Origin: an uncultured Bacteroides sp.
GTDB taxonomy: Bacteria > Bacteroidota > Bacteroidia > Bacteroidales > Bacteroidaceae
Reading direction: 5' to 3'
Assembly (NCBI RefSeq): GCF_963677945.1
Contig: NZ_OY782578.1
Location: 4,245,258 to 4,309,257 of the forward strand
DNA: 64,000 nucleotides
Part shown: piece by piece, positions 8,109 through 16,299 of the stretch
How the letters are laid out: each line of letters opens with the position of its first letter
How positions within the stretch are numbered: the stretch's first letter is position 1
Notes under the pieces: generated by a model
Told to the model about the DNA's origin: nothing
Database searches by the model: none
Seen by the model: only the letters and a program-made list of their open reading frames with translations
Position numbers and translations under genes: made by a program

Positions 8109-9785
8109 TTATTCTATCCTTTTCTCTTTTGAAATCGCTCTATATTCAGAAGGAGACATACCGTAAAATTCACGAAATAAACGGTTAAACGTGCTACGAG
8201 AATTAAAGCCCGAATCATCGCCGATTTCATTAATTGGCATGTTTTGATCTTCGCTAAGCAATGTAGCAGCATGGCGTAAACGACAACGGTTCAGATATTC
8301 CATAAAAGTCAACCCATCCGTGCATTGCTTTATTGCATCTGCAAGGTATGTACGATTGGTACCTAGTTTTGCAGCCAAATCTTCTCTTTTTATCTGTGAG
8401 TCTTTGAAAAGTTCCTCGTCTTGTATCAGTTTACATAGCTTACGGTAGAGTATCTCTTCATTACTCAGCTGATCTTCGGAAATTTGTTCATGAGTAGTGT
8501 AAAGATCATCTTGCATTTTTTGAGATTGTACGATGGTGTCATACAACACCCTATTTTTGCGCCGCAACCTGCTGGTATAGATAAAATAGATCACAATGGC
8601 AACAGACAAAAGCACAATACATGCAATGGCGGCATAAAGTCGGTTCGTTGACAATTTGTTTTGTAACGTAAGTTCATTCAAGTGAAATTTCTCCGTAAGT
8701 TCATTCAACTGGCTGTTTGTTGACTGAATGTTAGCCGAATCATTTTCTATGCCATATTGCCGATAACTTTCCATCGCTCCTTTATAATCACCCTGTTTAC
8801 GCTGTATATCAGCTAACTCATAACGATATAGAGCCACCTTCAAATAATTTTTTTCCTTCAAAAAACGGGTAATGAGAGCATTCAAACCAGCATAGGCTTC
8901 TTTATAATTCCCCCTTTGTTCTTCGAAACTGGCAATTGCATATTGAATAATTTCCTGTTGAGCCGGATCCTTATACATATTATTATAATGCAACATGGTG
9001 TCACGCTGAGCTTCTGCCGCATCAAAGTGTCCAGCCTGATAAAGCAAACGAAAACGATAGAGAGCCTGTTTCATTAAGGTTACCGGATTAACATCTGCAC
9101 CTTCCGCCTGCCATTGTTTCAGTAAGCGGGCATTAGCATCACTTATGAGTAATCCTTTTTCAGGTGCCTCCAAGTTCATCTGTACAGCTATCAGGTTGAA
9201 TCCCGCCCGCAAGGCACGATCATATTCCTTTTTACGAAATAGTTCGCTATAAGCAAGCCTGTAATACTTGTCGGCTTCAGCAGGTTGACGGTTGTCGAGA
9301 TACACCTGGCCAAAGCAGAAATTTACAATAGCCTTGCCCAATTCATGTCGATGTTGCTGAGCATAATCCCCCATCTGGTGAATAACTGCAACTGCATGAT
9401 CATGATCGCCCCATATCTGTAGCCGGTCAAATTTAGTAGCCCATGCGTCATATAGATATTTCTCACTCTTCTTTTCCTTTCCTTCTTTGTAATGGTCAAT
9501 TAGTTCATCACATTCTTCAAGAAATTTATCCTTATCCTCCAAAACATAATAATGAGAAAGAATAGCCCGTCGGAAAGAATTATAATAAAATTCATTTCCT
9601 GTACTGACAGCACGCTTCAGTCCATCTTTCTGCATCTTAAAAAAAGATGGCGATTTGAGATTATCATAAACTTGCTTATTTAGTTCAAAAAGCACTTTAT
9701 CGCCATGAAGAGAATCCTCTTTCTCCGCTTTAACGGTTGAAACCAGCCCTATAAGGACTATTAATAATAAAATAAAACGATTCAT
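8109..9785 (-). CDS. Membrane-bound TPR / AraC-type transcriptional regulator
   Basis: 558 residues from the ATG at 9785. The N-terminus MNRFILLLIVLIGLVSTVKA is a signal or anchor, followed by TPR-like helical repeats to about residue 370. A single transmembrane helix (YAAIACIVLLSVAIVIYFIY) precedes a cytoplasmic coiled stretch. A C-terminal AraC helix-turn-helix pair (REDLAAKLGTNRTYLADAIK and INEIGDDSGFNSRSTFNRLF) completes it. Proteins of this build sense a periplasmic signal and act on DNA from the membrane. A longer start at 9869 is possible, but a TATCTTTG box at 9815-9822 lies inside that extension. It is flanked by the two fimbrillin operons that share a promoter block, so it probably controls both. 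Confidence 0.85.
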   Translation of the reverse strand: MNRFILLLIVLIGLVSTVKAEKEDSLHGDKVLFELNKQVYDNLKSPSFFKMQKDGLKRAVSTGNEFYYNSFRRAILSHYYVLEDKDKFLEECDELIDHYKEGKEKKSEKYLYDAWATKFDRLQIWGDHDHAVAVIHQMGDYAQQHRHELGKAIVNFCFGQVYLDNRQPAEADKYYRLAYSELFRKKEYDRALRAGFNLIAVQMNLEAPEKGLLISDANARLLKQWQAEGADVNPVTLMKQALYRFRLLYQAGHFDAAEAQRDTMLHYNNMYKDPAQQEIIQYAIASFEEQRGNYKEAYAGLNALITRFLKEKNYLKVALYRYELADIQRKQGDYKGAMESYRQYGIENDSANIQSTNSQLNELTEKFHLNELTLQNKLSTNRLYAAIACIVLLSVAIVIYFIYTSRLRRKNRVLYDTIVQSQKMQDDLYTTHEQISEDQLSNEEILYRKLCKLIQDEELFKDSQIKREDLAAKLGTNRTYLADAIKQCTDGLTFMEYLNRCRLRHAATLLSEDQNMPINEIGDDSGFNSRSTFNRLFREFYGMSPSEYRAISKEKRIE

Positions 9786-9814
9786 TGTATTTGTATTATG
9801 CATAAATATATTTG

Positions 9815-9822
9815 CAAAGATA
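9815..9822 (-). promoter_or_regulatory. -7 box of the AraC-hybrid regulator gene
   Basis: TATCTTTG on the minus strand, a match to the Bacteroides -7 consensus TAnnTTTG, 30 bp before the ATG at 9785. No good -33 TTTG is seen at the expected spacing. Confidence 0.5.
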
Positions 9823-9961
9823 GTCGATATTTTTATTACAAGTTCCTGAAAATTAAATTTTGCCCACAAACTCCACGTTTTTCAAATAAATATATTCTAG
9901 TCTATATATCAAATCTTTTCAATCAAAAGATACTTTGAAGTGATTATTAATTATAGTAAAT

Positions 9962-10561
9962 CTATTTCAATAGTTTTTTTTCATTGGACCATCTATAAAT
10001 TGTTATCATTTCAACTATTAAAATAGAAGCAAAAAGTAAACTAAAGACTAAATTATTACCTATTTTATAATATATGCTTACGCCTCCTAAAGTTGCGAAA
10101 ATGAATGAGAATAATATTCCGATCTTGTCACTTCTCCAAAGTGATCGAATGAAATGTTTATTAGACTTATAAATAAACAGAGATAAATAAAGAATTAGCG
10201 TTAGTATTGAAAATCCTAATAAAAACAAAACAGAAGAGTGGCTTAAGAAAATTATCATGGCTATTATTGAAAGTGAATAAAGAACTTTTAGTCTTTGTTT
10301 TAAAACAAAATAATTGCCTAACTTATTTTGCCAGAAGCTAACATCATGTTCATTAAAAATTAAATCAAGACCAACAGAACGAATAAGAAGACTCATGTAT
10401 TCAATCGTAATTTGTTCCGGATTAAAATTTATAGTCATTAATCTATTTTCAAAATCAATATTTACAAAGTTTACACCCAGTTGTGATCTCATAATATGTT
10501 CAATCCTTTTTGCTTTTCCTTTGGACTTTAATCTTAAAAGAAATATTTTTTTTTCTTCCAT
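9962..10561 (-). CDS. P-type-ATPase-like N-terminal module: HMA-like domain plus membrane helices, no ATPase
   Basis: 199 residues. Residues 1-70 follow the beta-alpha-beta pattern of heavy-metal-associated (HMA) domains (LGVNFVNIDFENRLMTINF, then a helix and SVGLDLIF), but the metal-binding CxxC is missing; LRLKSKGKAKR stands in its place. Four hydrophobic segments follow (about 92-112, 112-130, 145-165, 168-190), as at the start of a copper-transporting P-type ATPase. There is no phosphorylation (DKTG) or nucleotide domain. It lies 27 bp after a fimbrillin gene and is the last gene of that operon. It probably does not transport metal. Function unknown; the HMA relation is by pattern. Confidence 0.5.
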   Translation of the reverse strand: MEEKKIFLLRLKSKGKAKRIEHIMRSQLGVNFVNIDFENRLMTINFNPEQITIEYMSLLIRSVGLDLIFNEHDVSFWQNKLGNYFVLKQRLKVLYSLSIIAMIIFLSHSSVLFLLGFSILTLILYLSLFIYKSNKHFIRSLWRSDKIGILFSFIFATLGGVSIYYKIGNNLVFSLLFASILIVEMITIYRWSNEKKLLK

Positions 10562-10588
10562 CTGTGTTATAATTTATATCTATTCTTG

Positions 10589-11491
10589 TTATCTCATATC
10601 TATCACGTAGCTCATCCCGTTTATTGAGGACAAGGATACATCTAAAGATTTCTGCTTAATAAAAATGGGTAGATTGACTTCGTTGAGACGTTCTATTTTC
10701 ACTTTAAATTGAATGGAAGAGTCCCATTTGCCATAATAGAATGCGTTGCCGTTGTTATCGGCAGATACCCGGGCAAAACTTGATGCTACCCATTTTCTTG
10801 TGCTATATCCCTGGGCAATGTCCGTCGCTGTTGTAAAACCTACACCTGTCAAGGTAACTATATCCCCCTTTGTAGCTACTATGCGCAACCGGCTGTAAAG
10901 ACGAGGAGTCATCTGGTCCGAGAAATTGAGTGTAACTCCGATATTAACAAGCCCCTCACTGTTTATCATCTCCACCTTTTGTGCCGAGAAAGCCTCCCTG
11001 GTACCATAATCATATATATTACCGGGAGATAAAGTATATAAACCATCAGTCCCTTTGCTCCATTGGTCTGTCGGCATATAATATCCGGTGATGCGCGCCG
11101 CCTTGTAGCGTTGGTATTTACCATATTGATCCTTGTAAGGTTCAATACTCAAAGAGCCGAACGTACATTTCCATACATATCCGTCGTAAGTAAATTCAAT
11201 ACACTCGTCCTTTAACGGGGTATCAGTCGTTGTTGCCTCCTTAAACAGAGACACTTTAACCAGCAGCTTGTCGCCTGCCTCCCACTTAGTCTTCCCCACA
11301 TCCGGTGTTCCTATTACGGTACGGGTATCTGCCTGATACGTAAAGGGGGGATAATCACCAATGCTGAATTGTAGCGACAGCTTCTCTTTTTCTGCCTGCT
11401 GTGCAATTTCATCCTCACTGCACGAAGCCAGTAGCAGGAACAGCACCGATAACCAGACAACTATTCTTACATTTATTTTCTTTGTTTTCAT
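10589..11491 (-). CDS. Fimbrillin-like lipoprotein
   Basis: 300 residues with an N-terminal hydrophobic signal ending in LLASC (Cys24). The mature start has ADTRTVIGTPDVGKTKWEAG then GDKLLVKVSLF, the fimbrillin pattern of a cleavage-like Arg site followed by a GDK strand. The rest is beta-rich and ends with SSINGMSYVIDMR. It lies 28 bp after the gene at 11520-13037 in the second fimbrillin operon, controlled by the promoter block at 13083-13207. Likely a surface fimbrial or adhesin subunit. Confidence 0.75.
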   Translation of the reverse strand: MKTKKINVRIVVWLSVLFLLLASCSEDEIAQQAEKEKLSLQFSIGDYPPFTYQADTRTVIGTPDVGKTKWEAGDKLLVKVSLFKEATTTDTPLKDECIEFTYDGYVWKCTFGSLSIEPYKDQYGKYQRYKAARITGYYMPTDQWSKGTDGLYTLSPGNIYDYGTREAFSAQKVEMINSEGLVNIGVTLNFSDQMTPRLYSRLRIVATKGDIVTLTGVGFTTATDIAQGYSTRKWVASSFARVSADNNGNAFYYGKWDSSIQFKVKIERLNEVNLPIFIKQKSLDVSLSSINGMSYVIDMR

Positions 11492-11519
11492 ACGAAACTA
11501 CATTTTTAAAGTTTAACGG

Positions 11520-13037
11520 TTAAAACGCTATGGCAGGACGTACATAATTAAGGGATGTATTACTCACCTCCTGCATGTCTATCCCGGTAATGGAACTGAA
11601 GTCTATCTCTTGCGCTTCATTATTATTGTAAGAAGAAGTCCAGTAATCATCCACTATTTTGGTTGCTCCACTACGATTTACAAAGTAACTGTTCAGTTTG
11701 TCCAGAGAAATTTTCCTCCATTTTGTCCAGGATGGATAAATATCATAAGGTGTTTCAGATATTCCTCCCAGGTTTATAAAAACATTGCACCATTGTCCGT
11801 ATGCCGGAACAAACCAGTCGCTTGCCCAGGAGCTGATATCCTTTGATATTCTACTCTTGTAAGCAATAGCTTCTTTGAATGCGGGATGCTCATCATTATT
11901 AAGACTTTTGGTCATAGTCAGTCCATCGCGGTTACATTCTATTGTCAAAGGAAACGTTCTTCCCCAACCCATATTTCCGTATCCGTCTGTAGTATTCGTT
12001 GTTTTGAATTTAACTTTTTGAGTAGACTGATTCATTGCAATGGCATATCCTTTAAAGTAACCTGCATCCTGGTCTTTTTGTGTAGTAGTGGTAGAAAATA
12101 CTACACCAATTGCCTTTTTCATACTGTTCCATGCACCGTATGTACCGTCGTCAAACAGGTAATCACCAATCTTTGGCGGAATGTAATCAATGCTCTCTTC
12201 GCGTTTCCATGCCCCGGCATAATCAGTTACACTGGTTAGATTCAACTGTAAGAAGTCTTTGCCCACCACCAAATCAAAATGGTAGTTATATCCGGATTCC
12301 ATTGAAATACCAGTATTGCTTAAGAAAGCCACTTCCGTGCGCTTCCCGTTCACTTCCACTGAAAAAAATCCATTGCCGTACACAGCCTGGGCAATAATAG
12401 CCTCAAACTTATGTTTGCCATCAACCTGACTTTCCGTATAAGCTGGTGTAATTTCATGTTTTTCAGATTCGGCAAGTGAGGCATATACGCCATTTGGTCC
12501 CACCTTGCGATTCACGCTCAGTCCGGAATAGAATCGCGGATTGGTAATAGTAGGTATAGTACCGCCAAACTCATTTTTATAGCCTTTTATCGAAATATCC
12601 ACTTTGCAAAGCAAGTGTTTGAATACAAGGTTAAGCGGATCCTTAGCGCTACCGAGCTCTACATTGCCAGTACTCATAAAATCAGCCGAGTGCAGTTTAT
12701 CCGCCGTACTCTGGTCGGCAGGAATCAGGAAGCTGTCATTGTTAGTAGCAGGATATACTCCATAAAATGTGGCCGGTAAGGTGGATTTTAAATTATTACC
12801 GTCTTCCGGATTCCAGTTATTATCATTGAGTACATAGTATTTAGCAGTAGTGCTACTTGTTGTAAAAAGGGCTATTTTGTCTCCGTTCTTCCAGTCGGTC
12901 GTTGCTCCATCGGTGCTACGTGTAGAAACATCAAGCACAACATCTTGTTGTGCCATCTCTGACAAATTTTCATTGCCCGAGCATGCAGCCAAGAGCAGTG
13001 GCAAAGAAAAGAGAGTGATGAATGATTTATATTTCAT
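11520..13037 (-). CDS. Fimbrillin-like lipoprotein with C-terminal DUF1566/FISUMP-type domain
   Basis: 505 residues. The lipoprotein signal ends LLAAC (Cys19). An N-terminal fimbrillin-type domain (STRSTDGATTDWKNGDKIAL, then KHLLCKVDISIKGY) runs to about residue 270. The C-terminal part, from about 290, has the DUF1566-like pattern: a DDGTYGAW start, a WFVPAYGQW segment, YWTSSYNNNEAQEI and a VRPAIAF end. Such domains are common at the tips of Bacteroidetes fimbriae and in surface lipoproteins. It is the first gene behind the conserved promoter block, so it may be the main product of this operon. Confidence 0.8.
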   Translation of the reverse strand: MKYKSFITLFSLPLLLAACSGNENLSEMAQQDVVLDVSTRSTDGATTDWKNGDKIALFTTSSTTAKYYVLNDNNWNPEDGNNLKSTLPATFYGVYPATNNDSFLIPADQSTADKLHSADFMSTGNVELGSAKDPLNLVFKHLLCKVDISIKGYKNEFGGTIPTITNPRFYSGLSVNRKVGPNGVYASLAESEKHEITPAYTESQVDGKHKFEAIIAQAVYGNGFFSVEVNGKRTEVAFLSNTGISMESGYNYHFDLVVGKDFLQLNLTSVTDYAGAWKREESIDYIPPKIGDYLFDDGTYGAWNSMKKAIGVVFSTTTTQKDQDAGYFKGYAIAMNQSTQKVKFKTTNTTDGYGNMGWGRTFPLTIECNRDGLTMTKSLNNDEHPAFKEAIAYKSRISKDISSWASDWFVPAYGQWCNVFINLGGISETPYDIYPSWTKWRKISLDKLNSYFVNRSGATKIVDDYWTSSYNNNEAQEIDFSSITGIDMQEVSNTSLNYVRPAIAF

Positions 13038-13082
13038 ATTTTCGGTTTATTGAAGTTTAACTATAAAACAAGATTCAATACC

Positions 13083-13207
13083 ATTCCAGCATTTTTATTT
13101 ACAGCACAAACATACTCCAACAACATAAGCAATACGTATCATTAATGCAATACTTTGCCCCACACGCGCAACACACTGATTTACAATACATAAAAATAGC
13201 ACAAAAA
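13083..13207 (-). promoter_or_regulatory. Conserved promoter block of the second fimbrillin operon (copy 2)
   Basis: The partner of the block at 7814-7938. It keeps the TATGTTTG -7 box (13107-13114, minus strand), the ATACGTAT palindrome and the GCAATACTTTGCCCC stretch. The start codon of the first gene (13037) lies about 65 bp downstream, so the 5' leader is longer than in copy 1. Confidence 0.65.
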
Positions 13208-13397
13208 CAGAGACAATAAACCATGAAATAAGAAAAGTAAAATTAGTACATCTACTATTTTATTACTTTTATCAGCACACTAACACTTATTTTATCAAAG
13301 CTATTTAGTTATAGACAAAATATAATCAATACAATAACATTCTATTAATACCTCTTTAAAAAAACAGGAAAAAGTCATCAGGCAATGACACCCGCTG

Positions 13398-13741
13398 AGA
13401 AATGGCGCAGCCAGTCGAGCGAAACAATGGCAACTTGTTCCACAACCTCATCAAGCAAAGGCGAAGCCGAGTGAAAAGAAAAACCGTCACGAAGTAACAA
13501 GCGAGCAAAGCAAAGCTAATTGGTCTACACCACACCGAGCGATGGCGAAGTCGAGCGACCAGAAGAATCGGCCTCATTTTTTTTGCGTGAAGAAATTAAG
13601 AGGAATGTAGCGAAAAGAAGGGGCTGCTGTTTGAGCGAAGCGAGTTTCAGCACCTTCCGATACAAGCCTCACAATTTTAGCAAAAAAAATGCAGCCTTGA
13701 CCTTTTGTTTCTTTTACGTCAAGGGAAAAGAAAAAGCCAGT
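13398..13741. repeat. Foldback intergenic repeat, copy R1
   Basis: About 345 bp between the second fimbrillin promoter and the AbiJ-like gene. The right part (13570-13705) is the foldback core shared with R2-R6, R8 and R9. The left part is the GC-rich tail with reiterated CGAGCGA and GGCGAAGCCGAG words. Short open frames in it are conserved as repeat DNA, not as protein. Confidence 0.85.
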
Positions 13742-13750
13742 TGCAGAAAT

Positions 13751-14275
13751 TTATAATGGCAACATTTGGAAAAGAGTTCTTAGAGTGGCTCGGATGTAAT
13801 TACCTGTATTTCTGGGTGATTGGGGTAGTGTAAGTGGTATTTGAGGTTTATCCTCGTCCTGTGGATTTATTTCTACAATTTGTTCATTTTCAATGCGGTA
13901 AACAAAGTGTTGAGATCTAAAACTGGAATTTAATTGTTTTGTAAACCAGATGTATTCTTTTTCATTCTGTTCTTTCAGGCAGACGATAAATCTTTCAAGG
14001 TAATCAAACTTTTCATACCACAAACAGGCGGGATTTTCTATATACTCAATGGTAACGGTTTTAAAGCCCTTTGTAATATTTCCAAAGTCTTTTAAACGAT
14101 TATTCAGAACTTTATACCACATATATCTCTCCAGACTATAGAACAATGCATAGTTTCTATCTCGCAACAGTTCTATATTATTACATATTGCATTCATTAA
14201 TTCGGGGGTTATTTTTTCCCGGAGGTAGATTCTACTTGATGTTACATAACCGTATCTTTCCGCAAAACTATTCAT
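13751..14275 (-). CDS. AbiJ-like N-terminal-domain protein
   Basis: 174 residues from the ATG at 14275. The longer frame to 14350 contains a TATATTTG promoter box (14319-14326), so the shorter start is preferred. The N-terminus MNSFAERYGYVTS matches the FSERxGY-type start of AbiJ N-terminal domain proteins, which occur in abortive-infection genes, and is followed by a helical stretch (LMNAICNNIELLRDRNY). The C-terminal AbiJ effector part (nucleotide-binding or HEPN) is not present. The protein ends NYIRATLRTLFQMLPL next to repeat R1. A degraded copy of its last 60 residues lies at 29400-29578. A defence role is possible but not shown. Confidence 0.5.
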   Translation of the reverse strand: MNSFAERYGYVTSSRIYLREKITPELMNAICNNIELLRDRNYALFYSLERYMWYKVLNNRLKDFGNITKGFKTVTIEYIENPACLWYEKFDYLERFIVCLKEQNEKEYIWFTKQLNSSFRSQHFVYRIENEQIVEINPQDEDKPQIPLTLPQSPRNTGNYIRATLRTLFQMLPL

Positions 14276-14318
14276 TCTATATTTAATGTTTGAGTATCTT
14301 TTAAGATTAAAGTTTTGA

Positions 14319-14326
14319 CAAATATA
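14319..14326 (-). promoter_or_regulatory. -7 box of the AbiJ-like gene
   Basis: TATATTTG on the minus strand, a full TAnnTTTG match, 44 bp before the preferred ATG at 14275. It lies inside the longer open frame, which argues against the longer start. Confidence 0.5.
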
Positions 14327-14784
14327 GTGCTTTTGAATTTCACACCGCATATATTAACAGTTTTTAAGTGAAAAAAATATTTTAAATGTAAATCAATTTG
14401 ATATTATCACTTGCGAAGTATTGAATAATCTTTATCACTATATATCAGTGATTTATTCATAACAATATTATTTCGTTCATGTTATGTTATTTAAACTGTT
14501 CATAGCATTTTTACATAACATATAATAGTCATTTCATGCTACTCCACTCCACCGAGCAAAAAGAAAAGGCCAGTTTCATCAAAACAATACTACCGTTTTA
14601 AAACAAACATGCTTTAATCAAAAGAAAAACTCGGTTAAAATAGCCCGGAAACTATTGAAATAGCCTATTATTTAAACAAATTTTTAAACTTGTTTAGACA
14701 TCAGGATGCTATTTCTTAAAACAAAAAAAATAGACTTCTTGTATATTTTCAAGATTAACAGATTGTAAAAACAAAATAATGTAT
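14327..14784. other. AT-rich divergent intergenic region with a short repeat scrap
   Basis: About 460 bp between the divergent AbiJ-like and WecA-type genes. A short fragment at about 14545-14575 (CACCGAGCAAAAAGAAAAGG) matches the tail of the foldback repeat. The rest is AT-rich with no open frame or hairpin that I would call. Confidence 0.5.
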
Positions 14785-14792
14785 TATTTTTG
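14785..14792 (+). promoter_or_regulatory. -7 box of the WecA-type transferase gene
   Basis: TATTTTTG, a full TAnnTTTG match. It overlaps the first codons of the longer open frame (ATG at 14790), so translation more likely starts at 14838. Confidence 0.5.
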
Positions 14793-14837
14793 TACCAAAG
14801 ACAAAAAAACACACATTCAATTGATAAATTTAAAAAT

Positions 14838-15938
14838 ATGATTATCAACAATCTCCCTTTTTCTATAATTTTATTACTTTTTGCTCTAATAATTGCATTG
14901 ATAGCCGAAGTTTTTATATTATCATGGATAATTAATATTGAAAAAAAGAAAAATCACATTATATCCGATGATAACAAATCGCAAATGTCTCCCATCTCTG
15001 GATTGGCAGGCATCAGTTTCTTACCCATTATGCTTTTTGTAGTTTCGATCTGCTCACTTGTTACCTCCTTTGGATACAATATGGAATTTTTTCATGGATC
15101 TTACCCAATCCATATTGCTGCATTGGCTAGTGGATGTTTGTTAATTTGGGTAGCTGGTCTGATAGATAACATTTCAGGAGAGTCTTTCAAGAAAAAAAAG
15201 TTAATAATACAGTTACTAGCTGCCATAATCCTTGTTTTTGGCGATCTTTACATTAACAATTTCAACGGACTGTTCGGTATCTGGGCCATTCCGGAGTGGG
15301 CAGGAATTCTCTTCACCATCGGACTGGTAATGTTCATCACCAATGCCATCAACCTGATAGACGGAGCCGACGGACTGGCTTCCGGCATTTCGGGAGTGGC
15401 ACTAATAGCCTTCGGATACCTCTACCTGCAGCGCGGTATGCTCTTTTATGCCATGATTTGCACCATATTGGTAGGCATCCTTATCCCTTTTTTCTATTAC
15501 AACGTGTTTAAAACCACCCGCAAACTCTTTATGGGTGATACAGGATCGCTCACTCTGGGTTACCTGCTCGCATTTCTGGGAGTGCGTTATGCCATGGATA
15601 CTGATGCCGACTACAAACAGCTAACCTCTCCTATCATAATCTCCCTTTCCGCCATGTTCATCCCCTTGTTCGAAGCACTCCGGGTAATGCTGGAACGCAT
15701 GTGCAAAGGTAAATCTCCTTTTCAGCCGGACAGGAGGCACATCCACCACAAGCTGCTCGATCTTGGTCTGTCACACCGCAAAACAATGGTATGGCTGGTA
15801 ATCTGTGCCGAGATATTTGTTATCTTGAACACCAATATAGTGAAGTTTTTAAATATCAATATAGTGTTTGCCATTGATATGATTCTTTGGTTGACATTGA
15901 TACAGGCTCTCAATTTTCTAAAGAGAAGAAAGTGTTAA
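14838..15938 (+). CDS. WecA/MraY-type undecaprenyl-phosphate sugar-1-phosphate transferase
   Basis: 366 residues from the ATG at 14838; the frame extends to 14790, but a -7 box at 14785-14792 makes that start unlikely. It is a polytopic membrane protein with about ten hydrophobic segments. Family motifs are present: INLIDGADGLASG (catalytic Asp pair), FMGDTGSLTLGY, and HIHHKLLDLGLSHR (basic HxHH loop that binds the UDP-sugar). It moves a sugar-1-phosphate, often GlcNAc, from UDP onto undecaprenyl phosphate to start O-antigen, capsule or glycoprotein glycans. The 5' third is AT-rich while the conserved middle is more GC-rich. No polysaccharide genes adjoin it here. Confidence 0.9.
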   Translation: MIINNLPFSIILLLFALIIALIAEVFILSWIINIEKKKNHIISDDNKSQMSPISGLAGISFLPIMLFVVSICSLVTSFGYNMEFFHGSYPIHIAALASGCLLIWVAGLIDNISGESFKKKKLIIQLLAAIILVFGDLYINNFNGLFGIWAIPEWAGILFTIGLVMFITNAINLIDGADGLASGISGVALIAFGYLYLQRGMLFYAMICTILVGILIPFFYYNVFKTTRKLFMGDTGSLTLGYLLAFLGVRYAMDTDADYKQLTSPIIISLSAMFIPLFEALRVMLERMCKGKSPFQPDRRHIHHKLLDLGLSHRKTMVWLVICAEIFVILNTNIVKFLNINIVFAIDMILWLTLIQALNFLKRRKC

Positions 15939-16078
15939 AAAGTATAATATTAACTCAATTAACAGCCACTAAAAATACTCCATAAACTTAAAATCAAGTT
16001 AAAAAAACCATTAATATTTGCTCATAATAGAATCTGGTTCTTTCTTTGTAGAACTAGACTAAATTATTTGCATAAAAA

Positions 16079-16234
16079 ATGGTAGATTTAAAAAAATGGC
16101 TCTACAAACGAAATGAAGGTGGCTTCATTAATAAAGAGCATGAAAAGTTGGAGAAATACCTTATGATCGTTGCTGGTTTATTTATTGCAACAACTTTTCT
16201 TTCATTAGTAGCATGGGTATTGATAGAGACTTAA
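16079..16234 (+). CDS. Small single-helix membrane protein (51 aa)
   Basis: MVDLKKWLYKRNEGGFINKE, then a hydrophobic segment (LMIVAGLFIATTFLSLVAWV) and a short IET tail. A basic start before one transmembrane helix predicts a cytoplasmic N-terminus. It stands alone 140 bp after the WecA-type gene and is followed at once by a strong terminator, which supports real transcription. Family not recognised. Confidence 0.6.
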   Translation: MVDLKKWLYKRNEGGFINKEHEKLEKYLMIVAGLFIATTFLSLVAWVLIET

Positions 16235-16248
16235 AACAAACAAACAAA

Positions 16249-16283
16249 AAATAGCATCAGAGTTAATCTGGTGCTATTTTTTT
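16249..16283. terminator. Bidirectional terminator between the small membrane protein and GH5
   Basis: Inverted repeat AATAGCATCAGA / TCTGGTGCTATT with a 5-nt loop (one G-T step) and T-runs on both sides. It can serve the plus-strand small gene and the minus-strand GH5 gene that ends at 16300. Confidence 0.85.
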
Positions 16284-16299
16284 GTTCTATAATACATCC

